Positions 1-6,301 of a stretch of DNA of 6,646 bases are shown here, one piece after another; the stretch's first letter is position 1, and every line of letters begins with the position of its first letter. A model generated the notes under the pieces. It searched no databases. It saw only the letters and a program-made list of their open reading frames with translations, and had not been told where the DNA came from. This stretch comes from an uncultured Collinsella sp. (GTDB lineage: Bacteria > Actinomycetota > Coriobacteriia > Coriobacteriales > Coriobacteriaceae), in NCBI GenBank assembly GCA_900754385.1, contig CAAECP010000023.1, positions 1 to 6,646 of the forward strand. Direction: 5' to 3'. Made by a program: the position numbers and the translations under genes.

Positions 1-1
1 A

Positions 2-130
2 GTCGGTCGGAGGCGGGCGGGCATTACGTTTGTCGCGAGTTCCGCATGCAAAGAAGGCCACTTAATGTGGCCTTCGTCTTGCATAGGACTGTAAAGCAGC
101 AAACGTAATGCCCGCCCGCCTCCGACCGAC
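2..130. repeat. 129-bp nested palindrome with perfect 31-bp arms
   Basis: Bases 2-32 are the exact reverse complement of 100-130, with 31 of 31 pairs matching (checked base by base). The repeat ends at its outer edge, because bases 1 and 131 do not pair. The 67-nt interior is not a second perfect palindrome but holds a coaxial hairpin: 46-51 pairs with 79-84, and 53-61 pairs with 67-75 around a 5-nt loop. The whole element can therefore fold as one long stem with an internal bulge at 33-45 and 85-99. The right arm begins 12 nt beyond the stop codon of the neighbouring hydrolase gene, so it would be transcribed as 3' UTR. It could be a small non-autonomous mobile repeat, an invertible segment, or an elaborated terminator. 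No recombinase gene is in view, and with one base of left flank a target-site duplication cannot be tested. Confidence 0.9.
46..84 (-). terminator. Terminator-like hairpin inside the nested palindrome
   Basis: Read on the minus strand, the inner stem GAAGGCCAC / GTGGCCTTC (9 bp, loop ATTAA) is followed by CTTTGCAT-type sequence with only a short T run. It lies downstream of the P1-family hydrolase gene, so it is the best candidate terminator for that gene. A flanking ATGCAA/TTGCAT stem extends it. The T tract is weak in both directions, so termination efficiency is uncertain. It could also work from the other side for a gene left of the window. Confidence 0.6.
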
Positions 131-142
131 GGTCGAGTGAGA

Positions 143-1144
143 TTACTTCGCAGCACCTGGGATGCCGTGGGAGGTTTTGGCGGTTTTGGCTCCGTTTACG
201 ATGGCAGTTTCCAGGGCCCTTACGGCGAGCATGCCCAGTAGGTCTAGGGGAACGGCGGCGCTTGTCTGAGCGTCTAGTTTGCCGCTGGCGAGGGTGTAGA
301 TGGTGTCGCCGTCGTTGGTGGTGTGTGTGGGACGGATGGCGTGTGCGTAGGCGTCTGCGGCCATCTGGGAGACCTTGGTGGCTTGTGCCTTAGTGAGTTC
401 CACGTTGGTGACGATGCAGCTGATGGTGGTGTTGGTGCGGTCGAGCGGCATCTGCATGGATCCGGCGGCGGCAAAGGCTGCGAGTTCCATGTCGACGATC
501 TGGTCGCTATCGGCTGCGGCGCGCATACCGGCGACCCACTCGCCGGTGAAGGGGTCGACAACGTTGCCGCAGGCGTTGACCGAGACCACGGCGCCCACCT
601 TGATGGGGCCGAGCGCCACGGCGGCAGCGCCAAGGCCGGCCTTCATGCAGGTAGCGGGGCCCATGAGCTTACCCACGGTAGCGCCCGTGCCGGCGCCTAC
701 GTTGCCCTGTTCGAGCTTGGTGGGGGTGTTGTCGAGTGCTTCGCGCACGGCGGCGATGCCGGCCTCAATGTCGGGGCGAACGGTGGGGTTACCAAAGGCG
801 AGGTCGAAGATACAGCTCGAGCACACGATAGGCACCTGCGTGGGGCCGACGGGAAGGCCGATGCCGCGGCTCTCAAGCTCGCGAGCGACGCCGCTTGCAG
901 CCTCGAGGCCAAAGGCCGATCCGCCAGAAAGGCAGACGGCGTGGACCTTGTCGACGGTGTTCTCGGGTCGCAGCAGGTCGGTCTCGCGCGAAGCGGGAGC
1001 ACCGCCGCGAACGTCAACGCCGCCGGTGGCGCCCTCGGGTGCCACGATTACGGTGCAACCGGTGCCGGCCTCCTCGTCCGTATAGTTGCCATAGCAAAAG
1101 CCATCGACATCGCAGACGTCAATGGCCTCGAGCAGTGTATCCAT
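143..1144 (-). CDS. P1-family (S58, DmpA/NylC-type) self-processing hydrolase
   Basis: The 333-residue protein belongs to the P1 peptidase / L-aminopeptidase D-esterase family, Ntn-fold enzymes made as a precursor that cuts itself so that a Ser or Thr becomes the N-terminal nucleophile. Family members hydrolyse short peptides or amides, including D-amino-acid peptides (DmpA) and nylon oligomers (NylC). The likely cleavage site is N238-T239 in the NTTISC segment, giving chains of 238 and 95 residues. K159 (in GATVGK), N190 (in SVNACGN) and D278/D280 (in TNDGDT) lie at nearly the same distances from T239 as the recalled NylC residues K189, N219, D306 and D308 lie from T267. The glycine-rich LSGGSAFG and GNVGAGTGATVGK stretches are typical of the family. 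Nine cysteines are present, including C108-x-x-C111. There is no signal peptide, so it is probably cytoplasmic. The ATG has TAGGAG six bases upstream (1151-1156). The gene appears to stand alone, with a hairpin before it and another after it. The true substrate cannot be read from sequence. Confidence 0.95.
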   Translation of the reverse strand: MDTLLEAIDVCDVDGFCYGNYTDEEAGTGCTVIVAPEGATGGVDVRGGAPASRETDLLRPENTVDKVHAVCLSGGSAFGLEAASGVARELESRGIGLPVGPTQVPIVCSSCIFDLAFGNPTVRPDIEAGIAAVREALDNTPTKLEQGNVGAGTGATVGKLMGPATCMKAGLGAAAVALGPIKVGAVVSVNACGNVVDPFTGEWVAGMRAAADSDQIVDMELAAFAAAGSMQMPLDRTNTTISCIVTNVELTKAQATKVSQMAADAYAHAIRPTHTTNDGDTIYTLASGKLDAQTSAAVPLDLLGMLAVRALETAIVNGAKTAKTSHGIPGAAK

Positions 1145-1205
1145 GTTTAACTCCTATCGGTTTTCCGCCGCGCCTTGTGCCCGGTCGGGATCCGTACGGT
1201 ACGCC

Positions 1206-1237
1206 AAAATTGTAGGCGCTGGGGGATACCCAGCGCC
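1206..1237 (-). terminator. Hairpin terminator after maf
   Basis: GGCGCTGGG (1215-1223) pairs perfectly with CCCAGCGCC (1229-1237) across a 5-nt loop. On the minus strand the stem is followed by TACAATTTT (1214-1206), giving a modest T tract. It begins 8 bases past the maf stop codon, the right place to end the DJ-1/maf transcript. The TACAAT directly after the stem also resembles a -10 box, so a promoter for the downstream hydrolase gene may overlap it. However, no convincing -35 sits at the right distance. Confidence 0.72.
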
Positions 1238-1245
1238 AGATGCAA

Positions 1246-1827
1246 TTACGAGAGTTTTTGAATCGCGCGCGCGACGCGGGCGATGGGTAGGCCCACCACG
1301 TTATAGAAGTCGCCCGAAATATCGTGCACGAGCATGCGGCCGCCTGTGCCCTGGATGCCGTAGGCGCCGGCCTTATCCATGGGCTCACCCGAGGCAACGT
1401 AGTGCTCGATCTGCTCGTCGGTGAGCTCGTAGAATTTCACGTCGGTCATATCGACAAACGACAGGCTCTCGGCGGCATGCGGGGTGGCCGTATCGCCTGC
1501 CTTAACGATGCAGACGCCGGTTGCGACCTGGTGCGTGCGGCCCGAAAGCTCACGGAGCATGGTGCGCGCCTCGCCCTCGGTTGCCGGCTTGCCCAAAATC
1601 TTGCCGTCGAAGGTGACGATGGTGTCGGCCGCGACCGTCAGCTCATTGGGCTCGGCATACTCGGCAGCAACGGCAGCCGCCTTGGCGCGTGCCAAGCGCT
1701 CGACAAGCGTGAGCGGGGCCTCGCCATCAAAGGGCGTTTCGTCGATATCCGCGGGAATCACGCGAATGTTGTAGCCTGCCTCGCGCATCAGCTCTATGCG
1801 GCGCGGTGATTGCGAAGCCAAAATCAT
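1246..1827 (-). CDS. maf: Maf nucleoside triphosphate pyrophosphatase (dTTP/UTP type)
   Basis: The 193-residue protein is full length for the Maf family, cytoplasmic enzymes that hydrolyse (d)NTPs to the monophosphate and pyrophosphate and are linked to nucleotide-pool sanitation and, in Bacillus, to septum formation. Family landmarks run in order: the N-terminal phosphate-binding SQSPRR (residues 5-10), acidic residues near 28-30 (DIDE), AADTIV (66-71) with the probable catalytic Asp68, GKPA (79-82), GRTHQVATGV (96-105), DKAGAYGIQG (151-160) and SGDFYNVVGLP (171-181). The GAYGIQG and NVVGLP forms resemble the dTTP/UTP-preferring YhdE/B. subtilis Maf group more than the m7GTP-preferring YceF group; this is a recalled distinction, not tested. 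Its ATG overlaps the stop codon of the upstream DJ-1 gene as ATGA, so translation is probably coupled. The only ribosome-binding candidate is a weak GAGGG about nine bases upstream, inside the DJ-1 gene. Confidence 0.97.
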   Translation of the reverse strand: MILASQSPRRIELMREAGYNIRVIPADIDETPFDGEAPLTLVERLARAKAAAVAAEYAEPNELTVAADTIVTFDGKILGKPATEGEARTMLRELSGRTHQVATGVCIVKAGDTATPHAAESLSFVDMTDVKFYELTDEQIEHYVASGEPMDKAGAYGIQGTGGRMLVHDISGDFYNVVGLPIARVARAIQKLS

Positions 1828-2366
1828 AGTTGGATGCCCTCGGCGACCTTCTCGACAGCCTTGTCGCCGGCGATCGTGCGCAGCAGCTCAAGCGCAAAGG
1901 GGAGCGACTGGGCCATGCCGCTGGCGGTGATGATGTTGCCGTCTTGCGTAACCTTCTCGCCGGTATAGGCGCCCTCGGGGAAGCTTTTCTCAAAGCCAGG
2001 GAAGCACGTGGCGTGGCGCCCCTCGAGCAGGTCGAGCTCGCCCAGGATAAACGGGGCGGCGCAGATGGCGGCGACGTGCTTGGTCGCGGCGAACTCGCAG
2101 ACCACGTCGCAGACGCGCTGATCTGCGCGCAGGTTGGTGGCACCGGGCAGGCCGCCGGGCAGCACGACGCAGTCGTACTCGTCAAAGTTGATCTCATCAA
2201 AGAGCGCATCGCAGGTCACGGGGATCTGCAACGAGCTTACGACCTCGCGCGTGGGCATGATCGAGACGAGCGTGGCACGCACGCCGCCGCGACGCATGAC
2301 ATCGACCATGGTCAAGCATTCAATAGTTTCAAAGCCATCGGCGGCGAGAACGGCAACGCTGGGCAT
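1824..2366 (-). CDS. DJ-1/PfpI-family protein (YajL/DJ-1 type)
   Basis: With the chosen start the protein has 180 residues and is a single DJ-1/PfpI domain with a flavodoxin-like fold. Cys102 in VAAICAAP sits at the nucleophile elbow and is the expected reactive cysteine. Glu16 in DGFETIE aligns with DJ-1 Glu18, judged by matching VDVMRR against DJ-1. LPGGLPGA (about residues 69-76) and HATCFPGFE (about 118-126) are further family marks; the His of DJ-1's ATCHP-like segment is replaced by Phe. Members are cytoplasmic and have been reported as glyoxalases, protein or nucleotide deglycases, or oxidative-stress chaperones; the deglycase role is disputed. An in-frame ATG at 2390 would add eight residues but has no ribosome-binding site, whereas the ATG at 2366 has AAAGGA at good spacing and starts like relatives (MPSVAVLAADGFE). 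The stop overlaps the maf start by 4 bp. A paralogue-level function cannot be fixed from sequence. Confidence 0.95.
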   Translation of the reverse strand: MPSVAVLAADGFETIECLTMVDVMRRGGVRATLVSIMPTREVVSSLQIPVTCDALFDEINFDEYDCVVLPGGLPGATNLRADQRVCDVVCEFAATKHVAAICAAPFILGELDLLEGRHATCFPGFEKSFPEGAYTGEKVTQDGNIITASGMAQSLPFALELLRTIAGDKAVEKVAEGIQL

Positions 2367-2372
2367 GAGGGT

Positions 2373-2378
2373 TCCTTT
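2373..2378 (-). promoter_or_regulatory. Ribosome-binding site that sets the DJ-1-family start
   Basis: AAAGGA on the minus strand lies six to seven bases before the ATG at 2366-2364. The two other in-frame ATGs upstream (2390 and 2381) have no comparable purine run in front of them, so this site argues for the shorter, 180-residue protein. Confidence 0.7.
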
Positions 2379-2471
2379 CATAGGCGGCATACAATTAGCC
2401 GTCTTATACCCCGAAGACCTCCGCTTGCCACGCTCGATTTCCCAATGATTTTCTGAGCAATGATTAAGCGG

Positions 2472-3785
2472 CTAGTTGCGCCTAAGGTGGACGACGGTCT
2501 CGCAGTGGAAGGTTTGTGGGAACAGGTCGACTGGCGTGATCTTTACGGGGGAGAAGGTGCCTTCTTCGACAAAGCGTTTGAGATCGCGCGCCAGGGTGGC
2601 CGGGTCGCAGCTCACGTAGGCGACATCGCGGGCACTCGTGCTGGCGATAAGGCCGATCGCCTCGGGGGCGAGGCCTGCGCGCGGCGGGTCGACCACCAAG
2701 ATGTCGGCATCCTGGTCGGGGAACTCGCGCACCGCGTCTCCGCCAATGACGTCGACGTTATCAAGCTTGTTGATTTCCAGGTTACGGCGTAGATCGCGCA
2801 CGGCGGGGCCGTAGGCCTCGACGGCAGCGACAAAGTCGCAGCGGCGGGCGAGCGGCAGGGTAAAGGTGCCGGCACCGCAGTACAGGTCCACGGCAAGCTC
2901 GTCTTCCTGCGGGTCGAGCGCTTCCATGACAAGATCGATCAAAATCTCGGCACCCTTGGTGTTGACCTGGAAAAAAGACGGGGCAGACAAGCGCATCTGA
3001 TCCTCGGCGATATTCTCGGTCCATGAGCCCTCTCCGGCGAGCATTTCGACCTTGGAGACACGGCGGGCCTTCTTTTCGCCCTTGCTCATCACGCGTACGA
3101 TGCTCGTAGGATGAGCGGCGTCCGCCAGCACGCGGGAGACCTGCGAGCGCGGAAAAGAGCCTGTGGGCGTCCAGAGTGCGACCTCGAGTGCCTTGGTGCG
3201 GCGCGATGCGCGAATGCCCACGCGTTCGAGCCCCAAGTCATGGCTGCCGCTTAGATAGTTGAGTGCGCCGACGACCGATTTGAGTGCCTTCGGGAAGCGC
3301 TTATCGAACAGCGGACACATATCGACGGTCACGATTTTGCTGGGGTCGACACCGTGCATGCCAAGGCGCACGCGACCGTTGACGACGGTCGGTTCGAGCT
3401 CGATTTTATTGCGGTAGCCCCAGTCGTCCTTGGTGTGGCAGATGGGCTGTACCAACTCATCTGCCAGCTCAGGAGCGAACTTGCCGATGCGCTCGAGCGT
3501 GGAGCGCAGGTTTTGCTCCTTGGCGGCGAGCTGTGCCGTGCGTGAGAGATTGCCCCACGAGCAGCCGCCGCAGATGCCCACGAAGGGGCAGGGAGGCTGA
3601 ATGCGATTGGGGCTTGGCTCCAGAATCTCGGTGGTGCGGGCGCGCATGAATGACTTGCCGTCCTGTACGACCTCGGCCTCGACGGTGTCGCCTGCCACGG
3701 CACCCTGCACAAAGACGGCCTTGCCGTTGTCGGCGTGCGCCAGCCCGTCGGCGCCGTAGGTCATCGATTCTATAGTGAGCTTCAT
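2472..3785 (-). CDS. rlmD: 23S rRNA (uracil-C5)-methyltransferase, RlmD/RlmCD (RumA) type
   Basis: This SAM-dependent enzyme makes 5-methyluridine in 23S rRNA: U1939 for RlmD, or both U747 and U1939 for the RlmCD type of Gram-positives. With the chosen start it has 437 residues. An N-terminal TRAM RNA-binding domain spans about 1-57. Next come the four cysteines of the [4Fe-4S] cluster: C66-x5-C72-x2-C75, then C157. FFQVN (271-275) and the SAM-binding DLYCGAGTF (300-308) follow. VVDPPRAG holds Asp366, SCDPATLARDL holds the nucleophile Cys393, and HCETVVHL holds the probable base Glu429. All expected catalytic residues are intact. The start is uncertain: ATGs at 3821 and 3800 add 12 or 5 residues but lack a ribosome-binding site and precede the natural TRAM start (MKLTIESMTYGADG). 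The ATG at 3785 has GGCAGGA just upstream, though closely spaced. Whether it targets one or two uridines cannot be decided here. Confidence 0.96.
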   Translation of the reverse strand: MKLTIESMTYGADGLAHADNGKAVFVQGAVAGDTVEAEVVQDGKSFMRARTTEILEPSPNRIQPPCPFVGICGGCSWGNLSRTAQLAAKEQNLRSTLERIGKFAPELADELVQPICHTKDDWGYRNKIELEPTVVNGRVRLGMHGVDPSKIVTVDMCPLFDKRFPKALKSVVGALNYLSGSHDLGLERVGIRASRRTKALEVALWTPTGSFPRSQVSRVLADAAHPTSIVRVMSKGEKKARRVSKVEMLAGEGSWTENIAEDQMRLSAPSFFQVNTKGAEILIDLVMEALDPQEDELAVDLYCGAGTFTLPLARRCDFVAAVEAYGPAVRDLRRNLEINKLDNVDVIGGDAVREFPDQDADILVVDPPRAGLAPEAIGLIASTSARDVAYVSCDPATLARDLKRFVEEGTFSPVKITPVDLFPQTFHCETVVHLRRN

Positions 3786-3831
3786 ATTCCTGCCTGTCAT
3801 TCGCGTTGTTGTTCGCACCATGGTAGCAGGG

Positions 3832-3875
3832 AAAAGCGCCCCGCATCCGAGGCTTTCCTCAAATGCGGGGCGCTT
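3832..3875 (-). terminator. Strong hairpin terminator after ppk1
   Basis: Bases 3834-3846 pair perfectly with 3863-3875 (13 bp, mostly GC), and inside the loop 3849-3852 pairs with 3857-3860. On the minus strand the stem ends in GCGCTTTTCCC, giving a short T run. It starts 23 nt after the ppk1 stop codon. On the plus strand the stem is followed by CTACA with no T run, so it is best read as ending ppk1. Only about 46 bp separate it from the preferred rlmD start, so an rlmD promoter would have to sit in or over this hairpin, or rlmD depends on readthrough. Confidence 0.82.
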
Positions 3876-3896
3876 CTACAAACTGCTTCTACAAAC
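3872..3896. repeat. 12-bp tandem direct repeat at the end of ppk1
   Basis: GCTTCTACAAAC occurs at 3872-3883 and again, identically, at 3885-3896 with a single base between. The copies fill the space between the ppk1 stop codon and the terminator stem, and the left copy shares its first bases with that stem. It is probably a small slippage duplication with no clear function. Confidence 0.85.
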
Positions 3897-3898
3897 GA

Positions 3899-6301
3899 CT
3901 ATTTCGTCTTGCCGGTAATGAGCGTCTTAAGACCCAGGCCGATCAGACCCAGGCCCATGCGCACGCGGCCGGGGCGATGGCGCTCGATGGCCTTGGTCTT
4001 GCCAGCGGGCTTATCGCGACGGGCGCTCGTCTCGGGTGCGGGCTTGGTGACCTGCGGATCGGGCTGAGGTGCAGGTGCAGGCTCGGGCTCAATGACGGTC
4101 GCCTGGACCTCTTGGACCTTGGGTGCTACTGGCTGCGGCTCGGCCTCGGAGGCAGGTTCCGCCTCAATGACGGGCTCGGGCGCGGCCTCGGCGTTGCGAT
4201 AGGCGCGCTCCAGCAGGGCTTCCTGTGAGTTGAAGGGTTTCTCACCCTCTGCACGCTCCACGGGGACCCAGGTGCCGTCGCTCGTGAGGCTGCGGGCCTT
4301 CACGTTGTCGCGCAGCTGCATGCCCATGTACTCGTGCACCAGAGCGCGGCAGGTGGGGTCGAGCACGGGGAAGGCAATCTCCACGCGGTGCTCGGTGTTG
4401 CGCGTCATCATGTCTGCCGAGCTCAGGTAAATCATGTCCGAGTCCACGCCGAAAGCATAGACGCGCGCGTGCTCCAAAAAGCGTCCGACGATGGAGCGGA
4501 CATGCACGTTCTCGGTCTTGCCCGGAACACCGGGCTTGAGGCACGAGATGCCTCGGATGATCATGTCTACGCGCACGCCGGCACACGATGCCTCGGCGAT
4601 CTTGTCGATAACCTCGCGGTCGGTCAGCGAGTTGAGCTTAAAGAACACGCGGGCGGGCTCGCCGGCAAGGGCGCGCTGGATCTCGCGGTCAAGCCCGCGC
4701 ATGATGAGCGGTTTCAGTCCGACGGGCGCCACACCCAGGAAGCGGTAGTCGCCGCGCAGGTTGCCCAGCGACAGGTTGCGGAAGAACAGGTTGGCGTCCT
4801 CGCCGATGCCGGGATGGGCTGTCATGAGCATAAAGTCGCTGTAGAGTTTGGCCGTCTTCTCGTTAAAGTTGCCGGTGCCCAAAAGTGTGAGGCGCGTTAG
4901 CGCCATGCCCTCGCGATAGGTGAGCTGGCAGATCTTTGAGTGGCATTTAAAGCCCTCGGAACCATAGATGACGGTGCAGCCGGCCTCTTCCAGGCGCTCG
5001 GCCCACTCGATGTTGTTCTGCTCGTCAAAGCGTGCGCGGAGCTCCATGAGCACCGTGACCTCTTTGCCGTTCTCGGCAGCATCGATCAGCGACTCGCATA
5101 GGCGGCTCTGCTTGGCCACGCGGTAGAGCGTGATGCGCAACGAGATGCACTCGGGGTCGTAGGCTGCTTCGTGCACCAGGTCCAAGAACGGGTTCATGGC
5201 CTCATAGGGATAAAAGAGCAGCTTGTCGTGCTGCAGCACCTGCTCGCGGATGGAGCGGGTCATGTCGATGGTGGGATTGGGCTGCGGCCTAAACGGCGTA
5301 AAGAGCAGCTCGTTGCGCAGGTGCTCGGGAATCTTGCCCTCAATGCCAAAGACGTAGCCCAGGTCGAGCGGGATATCGCAGGTAAAGACAGAGCGGCGCG
5401 AAAGCTCGAGCGCCTTGCGGATGGTCTTGAGCGTTGCCTTCTCGAGCGACCCCGAGACCGCGAGCACTACCGGCTGCAGACGCAGGCGCTTCTTGAGGAT
5501 GCGCTTCATGTGCTGGCGGTAGTCCTCTTCCTCTTCGACGCCCTCGCCGTCCGGATCGATGTCGGCGTTGCGGGTGACGCGGATCAGCGCACGATCCAGC
5601 GGCTTATAGGAGCCAAAGCAGCTGTCCAGGCAGGCGAGGATGACGTCCTCGAGCAAGATGTAGGAGTAGGTGCCGGTGGGCGAGGAGATCTCGACCACGC
5701 GGTTCATCGAGGCGGGAATCTCGATAAGGCCCAGCAGGCTCTCCTCGTCGGTGGCGCCGTCCAGACCACAGGCCAGATAGAGCGCGCCATTGCGCAGGTT
5801 GGGGAAGGGGTGGCGAGGATCGATGACCAGCGGCGAGATGACCGGCGACACGTAGGCCTGGAAGTAGCGGGTTACAAAGGTGCGCTCCTCGGGCGTAAGC
5901 GAATCGATGCGGGCGCGGTGAACGCCCAAGGTGTCGAGCTTGCCCTCGATGCTCTTAAAGATGGACTCCCAACGGGTAAGGAGCCCGGGCATTTCGGCCA
6001 TGACAGCATCGACCTGTTCGGAGGCGGTCATATTGCTCTTGTTGTCGACAGGTTGTTTTTTGAGCTCTGCCAGATCGGACAGGCCGCCCACGCGCACCAT
6101 GAGAAACTCGTCGAGGTTGGACTCGAAAATCGACACGAACTTTAGACGCTCGAACAGCGGAACGGTCTCATCGAAGGCTTCGTCAAGCACGCGGTTGTCA
6201 AAGCGCAGCCAGCTAAGCTCTCGGTTTTGCGTGTATGAGAAGTCGCGCGGCGGTTTGCGCAGCTTTGCGGCGGCTTGCTTCTTTTCGATTTTGCTCGGCA
6301 T
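3899..6301 (-). CDS. ppk1: Polyphosphate kinase 1 with a long C-terminal extension
   Basis: PPK1 reversibly transfers the gamma-phosphate of ATP to growing inorganic polyphosphate, often at the inner membrane. By alignment to E. coli PPK (688 residues) this 800-residue protein has the N domain at about 19-123, head domain 124-335, and phospholipase-D-like C1 (341-521) and C2 (522-705). His454 in KCHSK matches the phosphorylated His435, and His611 in LEHARVY matches His592. Arg394 (ITLYR) and Arg424 (LRARFDE) match the Mg-site Arg375 and Arg405, with identical spacing. Asn62 (ESNLDEF) matches Asn45. From about 707 to 800 lies a tail absent from E. coli: a Pro/Glu/Ala-rich linker, then a basic end with a Gly/Leu run. 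Three starts compete: GTG 6346, ATG 6307 and ATG 6301. I chose 6301 because GGA lies nine bases upstream and the GTG is upstream of the likely -10 box. The gene is monocistronic if the terminator after it works. Confidence 0.97.
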   Translation of the reverse strand: MPSKIEKKQAAAKLRKPPRDFSYTQNRELSWLRFDNRVLDEAFDETVPLFERLKFVSIFESNLDEFLMVRVGGLSDLAELKKQPVDNKSNMTASEQVDAVMAEMPGLLTRWESIFKSIEGKLDTLGVHRARIDSLTPEERTFVTRYFQAYVSPVISPLVIDPRHPFPNLRNGALYLACGLDGATDEESLLGLIEIPASMNRVVEISSPTGTYSYILLEDVILACLDSCFGSYKPLDRALIRVTRNADIDPDGEGVEEEEDYRQHMKRILKKRLRLQPVVLAVSGSLEKATLKTIRKALELSRRSVFTCDIPLDLGYVFGIEGKIPEHLRNELLFTPFRPQPNPTIDMTRSIREQVLQHDKLLFYPYEAMNPFLDLVHEAAYDPECISLRITLYRVAKQSRLCESLIDAAENGKEVTVLMELRARFDEQNNIEWAERLEEAGCTVIYGSEGFKCHSKICQLTYREGMALTRLTLLGTGNFNEKTAKLYSDFMLMTAHPGIGEDANLFFRNLSLGNLRGDYRFLGVAPVGLKPLIMRGLDREIQRALAGEPARVFFKLNSLTDREVIDKIAEASCAGVRVDMIIRGISCLKPGVPGKTENVHVRSIVGRFLEHARVYAFGVDSDMIYLSSADMMTRNTEHRVEIAFPVLDPTCRALVHEYMGMQLRDNVKARSLTSDGTWVPVERAEGEKPFNSQEALLERAYRNAEAAPEPVIEAEPASEAEPQPVAPKVQEVQATVIEPEPAPAPQPDPQVTKPAPETSARRDKPAGKTKAIERHRPGRVRMGLGLIGLGLKTLITGKTK

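Noticed and set aside
2..130. CRISPR array or tRNA gene at the left edge
   Set aside because: The two copies are inverted, not direct, only two exist, and no cloverleaf or anticodon arm can be drawn.
323..1150. 275-codon plus-strand open frame opposite the P1-family hydrolase
   Set aside because: It mirrors a well-conserved gene on the other strand, its translation is rich in G, A, D and H with no family resemblance, and long antisense frames are expected in GC-rich DNA.
2403..2430. Possible promoter for the DJ-1/maf pair (TATAAG with TGGCAA 16 bp upstream, minus strand)
   Set aside because: The -35 matches only three of six consensus bases, and a small GTCTT/AAGAC dyad overlaps the -10. 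It is not better than chance, and readthrough from rlmD is an equal explanation.
1830..2456. 208-codon plus-strand open frame opposite the DJ-1-family gene
   Set aside because: It is antisense to a gene with recognisable DJ-1 motifs, and no ribosome-binding site or family match supports it.
2443..2465. CAATGATT occurring twice, 15 bases apart, after rlmD
   Set aside because: An 8-bp direct repeat in a short AT-richer gap is not informative, and it forms no hairpin that could act as an rlmD terminator.
5171..6145. 324-codon plus-strand open frame opposite ppk1
   Set aside because: The opposite strand carries intact PPK1 catalytic motifs across the same span; the antisense translation shows only low-complexity, codon-mirror composition.
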